The position numbers were made by a program, and so were the translations under genes. A stretch of 64,000 nt of DNA from Hymenopellis radicata. Taxonomy: Eukaryota > Basidiomycota > Agaricomycetes > Agaricales > Physalacriaceae. The DNA is taken from NCBI GenBank assembly GCA_015501595.1, contig JADNRX010000033.1:214345-278344 (forward strand), written 5' to 3'. The notes under the pieces were generated by a model that was given only the letters and a program-made list of their open reading frames with translations, had not been told where the DNA came from and made no database searches. Below are positions 61,327-64,000 of the stretch, in pieces (positions within the stretch are counted from its first letter, which is position 1; every line of letters starts with the position of its first letter).

Positions 61327-62870
61327 ATGAAGAGATGTCTTGAAGACGACCCCAAGGGCGCCGTGAAGGGCCTTCAGCGGATTGCGAGCTTGGCAGAGGG
61401 TATATCGCTCAGCGACGAAGGGAGCACTACAGAGCGCGATTGGTTGGATCAGGAAGGTCTGGCGCGTTTTCTCCGCCTTGCTGCCTATCGGTTTTGAATC
61501 TCCTTTTAGGTGTTAATCTCTGGAACATATCTAGTCTTGTTCGCTCTCAATGTCAAGCCAACGACAAGAAGAAGCACACAGGGAGTGAGAAGGACGACGG
61601 CGAGCTTGTCGGTGCTCGTACGCTACCCCTATAGACATCTCATCTACCTGCTGACTTGATTCAGTTCGTTGGGCTGCCTTCCGTCTCGTCGAAGCTGGCT
61701 TGGAACCTCGACCTGGCATCGAGAGTGCGTCTTTGCTCAATTTCAACTGTCTCATCGATTCACGCTTGCGCAGGTTTGTTGCATATTCTTCAGCTCGCCA
61801 GCAAGACGGGGGCGACGCTATCGGGTTCGCAGACGCCATCTTTCTCTTTGTACATGAAATTGACTTGCTTCAGAAAATGGAAGAAACGATTTGGCCGGCA
61901 GCGTTCTCACTAGTGCAGCTAAGGTGTGTTTTGCCATGTATTTGTTCATCCTTCTTCTCAGCCGTATACAGTTCGAAGAACTCCTCCGGAATGCAGATGA
62001 TCCCGAGGGCACCCATCGCCAAGCTCGCGCATGCGCCATTGTTGTCTATTTCTCGGCTCGCATGGAGGCGGTATGTACATCCTTGCTCATGTATGCGTTC
62101 TTCCTGATGTGTATACTTAGGCGTCCAAGGAGGGTAACCGCACGGTCGCCGAATTTATGGCACAGAAGATGACAGGTAACTACACTGAGACATTCGAATT
62201 TTAGACACTCAACCCAGGTTGTTACAGGGGACGAGCAATGACTGAGTCGTCTTCCAGCTCATGATGTGAATCGTCGTTCTATCTTATACGGAATTTCCGA
62301 GTATTAATGCCGCTACAAAGCGCCCCCTCCTGGCTCTAAAATTTCGCGAACTCTCCTACCCACCAATCATGCCGAACCGTTGGGTGGTTGCAGAAAGCAT
62401 TTTCATTGTCGGACTGTGAATCGGAAAGTGATGGTGCTGACATAGGTGGTAGATTGAAGGTTCGTGAGCCATCGGCCTCGCTCTGAAGGAACATTCTCGA
62501 CTTTACTAGATATCATACTGCGCACGCTGGCGAGGGCCTACTTCTTGTCAGGCTCGTATGATCAGGCTGAGGCGACTTTGGACGAGCTGATACCGTCCAT
62601 TAATGCCGCGCCCAATGCGGGTGATCATGTGTGTCTTTTATGCAGCTACTCATCTCGTTTATAACTCTACCGATGGTTATGACTGGCAATCCTGAAGAGA
62701 TGTAAGGCTAATGAGTCCGCATTGTTAAATGGTACGCCTGTTCTGCTCCGCATGTTCGGCTGAATGAAAGATTTGTCTTCTAGCATTCAAGTCCATTGTT
62801 GATCATATGGAATTAACAGAGGCGTCTCTGACTGAGCATGTCTATTCTCTTCCACAACTGGTCTGAGTAA
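61327..62870 (+). pseudogene. Decayed SPO22/ZIP4-like meiosis TPR gene (tentative)
   Basis: A start MKRCLEDDPKGAVKGLQRIA continues SLAEGISLSDEGSTTERDWL. Later blocks read RIQFEELLRNADDPEGTHRQ with ARACAIVVYFSARMEA, then (after a GT-AG intron) ASKEGNRTVAEFMAQKMT. Next are ILRTLARAYFLSGSYDQAEA with TLDELIPSINA, then LAILKRCKANESALLNAFKS with IVDHMELTEASLTEH. The helix-turn-helix spacing and the KEGN/AEFM and LKR-x4-ALL patterns recall the SPO22/ZIP4 TPR proteins, which promote crossing over in meiosis. Stops interrupt the frame (for example TGA just before LAILKR near 62670), and several introns are unclear. The family call is from pattern memory and is tentative. Confidence 0.4.
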
Positions 62871-63049
62871 CGATGCTTCATCATAGCGTATTACAAGACC
62901 TATGGACCATCAGTCACCAGCAGTACGTCTGTGCTCACACTACATAAGTCAATCTACCATCAACATATTCGTAGTGCTCTCGTCACTGCTGTACACCGCC
63001 ACTGTTTGCAGCGGGCATCGACCGACAACCCTCGAATTTGCTAGGATAT

Positions 63050-63300
63050 CGTAACGAACATTTCTCTTACGATACGATAAGTTACGATATTCCCCGACAA
63101 ACTCAGATTTGAGTTACCTGTCCGATATCACTCGATATCGCCACCAACCACCAGACACATATTGAACGATATCGCGCGATATTCGAATCCTGTAGATACA
63201 ATTCATGTTTCATTATATCGTAGGATATTGTACATTCCGAAATATCATAAGTTATCGTACATTTGGGAGATCAGAGGATATCATAGGTTATTGTATCTAG
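63050..63300. repeat. AT-rich block of GATATC/CGATAT words
   Basis: About 250 bp contain many related words, often as imperfect palindromes: ACGATACGATAAG, CCGATATCACTCGATATCG, ACGATATCGCGCGATATTCG, TATCGTAGGATATTG, AATATCATAAGTTATCG and GGATATCATAGGTTATTG. The block stands out in composition against the coding DNA on both sides. It could be a decayed satellite, a transposon end, or a site cluster for a DNA-binding protein. Confidence 0.6.
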
Positions 63301-63422
63301 CGGCGAGCGCCGCCGCGCGTACGGCTGCGAGTAGTGGCTCCTTTCTTGGTCGGGGGTTGTTCATCGACAGTGCTGACAACATACTCAGTACCTGAAACCA
63401 ATTCAATTCAACAGAAAACTTA

Positions 63423-64000
63423 CCTATCATCGTCTCTGTCCCTCTTGTCTCCGCTATTGGCATCATCGGACTTCTTCGCACTCCTTGTTTGTCGAGTCGT
63501 CGGGGGCGGCGGCGCCGTCGCACGTTTAGGCCTCTTCGTCTTCGCACCACCGGTGGTCACATCGGTATCATCCGTGGCGGTTGTTGTGCCCGTGGAGTTC
63601 GCCGCTTCCATCTCCGCTTCCATCCTCTTCCTCTCTGCCTCCTCTTCGGCGATCTTCTTAGCGGCCGTCTCCTCCTCGATCCTCTTCCTCTCTGCCTCTT
63701 CGGCGATCTTCTTAGCAGCTGTCTCCGCCTCCATCCTCTTCCTCTCTGCCTCCTCTTCAGCGATCTTCTTGGCCGCTGCGTCGTCAGCGAGCTCCCTAGC
63801 GGCCATCTCCGCCTCAATCCTCTTCCTCTCTGCCTCTTCGGCGATCTTTTTAGCAGCTGTCTCCACCTCCATCTTCTTCCTCTCTGCCTCCTCTTCAGCG
63901 ATCTTCTTGGCCGCTGCGTCGTCAGCGAGCTCCCTAGCGGCCGTCTCCGCCTCCATCCTCTTCCTCTCTGCCTCCTCTTCAGCGATCTTCTTGGCCGCTG
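63423..64000 (-). CDS. Repetitive coiled-coil protein, N-terminus beyond the window
   Basis: The frame is open at base 64000 and runs to a stop near 63423 (or is spliced at an AG|GTAAGT site there). It consists of repeated units such as EEAERKRMEAETAAKKIAEE and AARELADDAAAKKIAEEEAE, that is, near-perfect Glu/Ala/Lys/Arg heptads forming a long single coiled coil. The C-terminus is different: STGTTTATDDTDVTTGGAKT, then KRPKRATAPPPPTTRQTRSA and a charged end GDKRDRDDDR. The basic KRPKR and TRQTRSAKK blocks look like nuclear localisation signals. The DNA units of the repeat are about 85-95% alike, so copy number may vary between strains. No function can be assigned. Confidence 0.7.

Overview
This window reads as nuclear DNA of an agaricomycete (mushroom-forming basidiomycete). 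The genes carry many introns of about 45-60 nt with GT...AG ends, and they lie close together on both strands, often head to head. The protein set is typically fungal: a GH18 chitinase with CBM5/12-type modules, biotin synthase, BLM10, Mediator and Rpd3L-like subunits, a DUF6534-like membrane protein, an F-box protein and an XPG-fold nuclease. I rebuilt the gene models by hand, joining exons by conserved protein sequence, splice dinucleotides and codon phase.

1-12.3 kb: a SET-domain protein (cut by the window start), casein kinase 2 alpha, a secreted chitinase, a DEDDy 3'-5' exonuclease, a small serine/proline-rich protein, ribosomal protein eS27, a BTG/Tob protein and a short charged protein. 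12.7-29.4 kb: biotin synthase (with an in-frame TAG), an unidentified minus-strand gene, a REXO4-like protein without catalytic residues, an RXT2-like protein, Ecdysoneless/SGT1, V-ATPase subunit F, TIM21, histone H3, a secreted fumarylacetoacetate-hydrolase-family protein, an unidentified protein, TRAX and a HIT-domain protein. 29.6-42.4 kb: the large proteasome activator BLM10, AP-3 sigma, MED6 and a DUF6534-like membrane protein. These are mostly housekeeping functions: chromatin and transcription, proteasome, vesicle traffic, mitochondrial import and vacuolar acidification.

From about 42.4 kb the character changes. There are long stretches without recognisable genes, tandem repeats (139 bp at 46.7 kb; duplicated exons at 49.0-49.6 kb), an XPG nuclease, an F-box gene, a mariner-type MITE, and eroded copies of a U5-40K-like WD40 gene, a TolB/amidohydrolase gene and a SPO22/ZIP4-like gene. 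An AT-rich block built on GATATC/CGATAT words follows, and the window ends inside a repetitive coiled-coil protein. This looks like accessory, repeat-influenced DNA beside a housekeeping block.

Two themes run through the window. First, at least six introns need a GC donor instead of GT. Second, several otherwise well-conserved genes carry single in-frame stops or one-base phase breaks (biotin synthase, ECD, the FAH-family gene, the 25.4 kb gene, BLM10, AP-3 sigma, F-box). Uncorrected sequence errors or real decay are both possible, and at least one lesion (ECD) lies in a short homopolymer. I found no CRISPR array, no operon-like system and no clearly new multi-gene system. The most interesting single observation is that the last intron of BLM10 must be removed to create its C-terminal HbYX-type tail.
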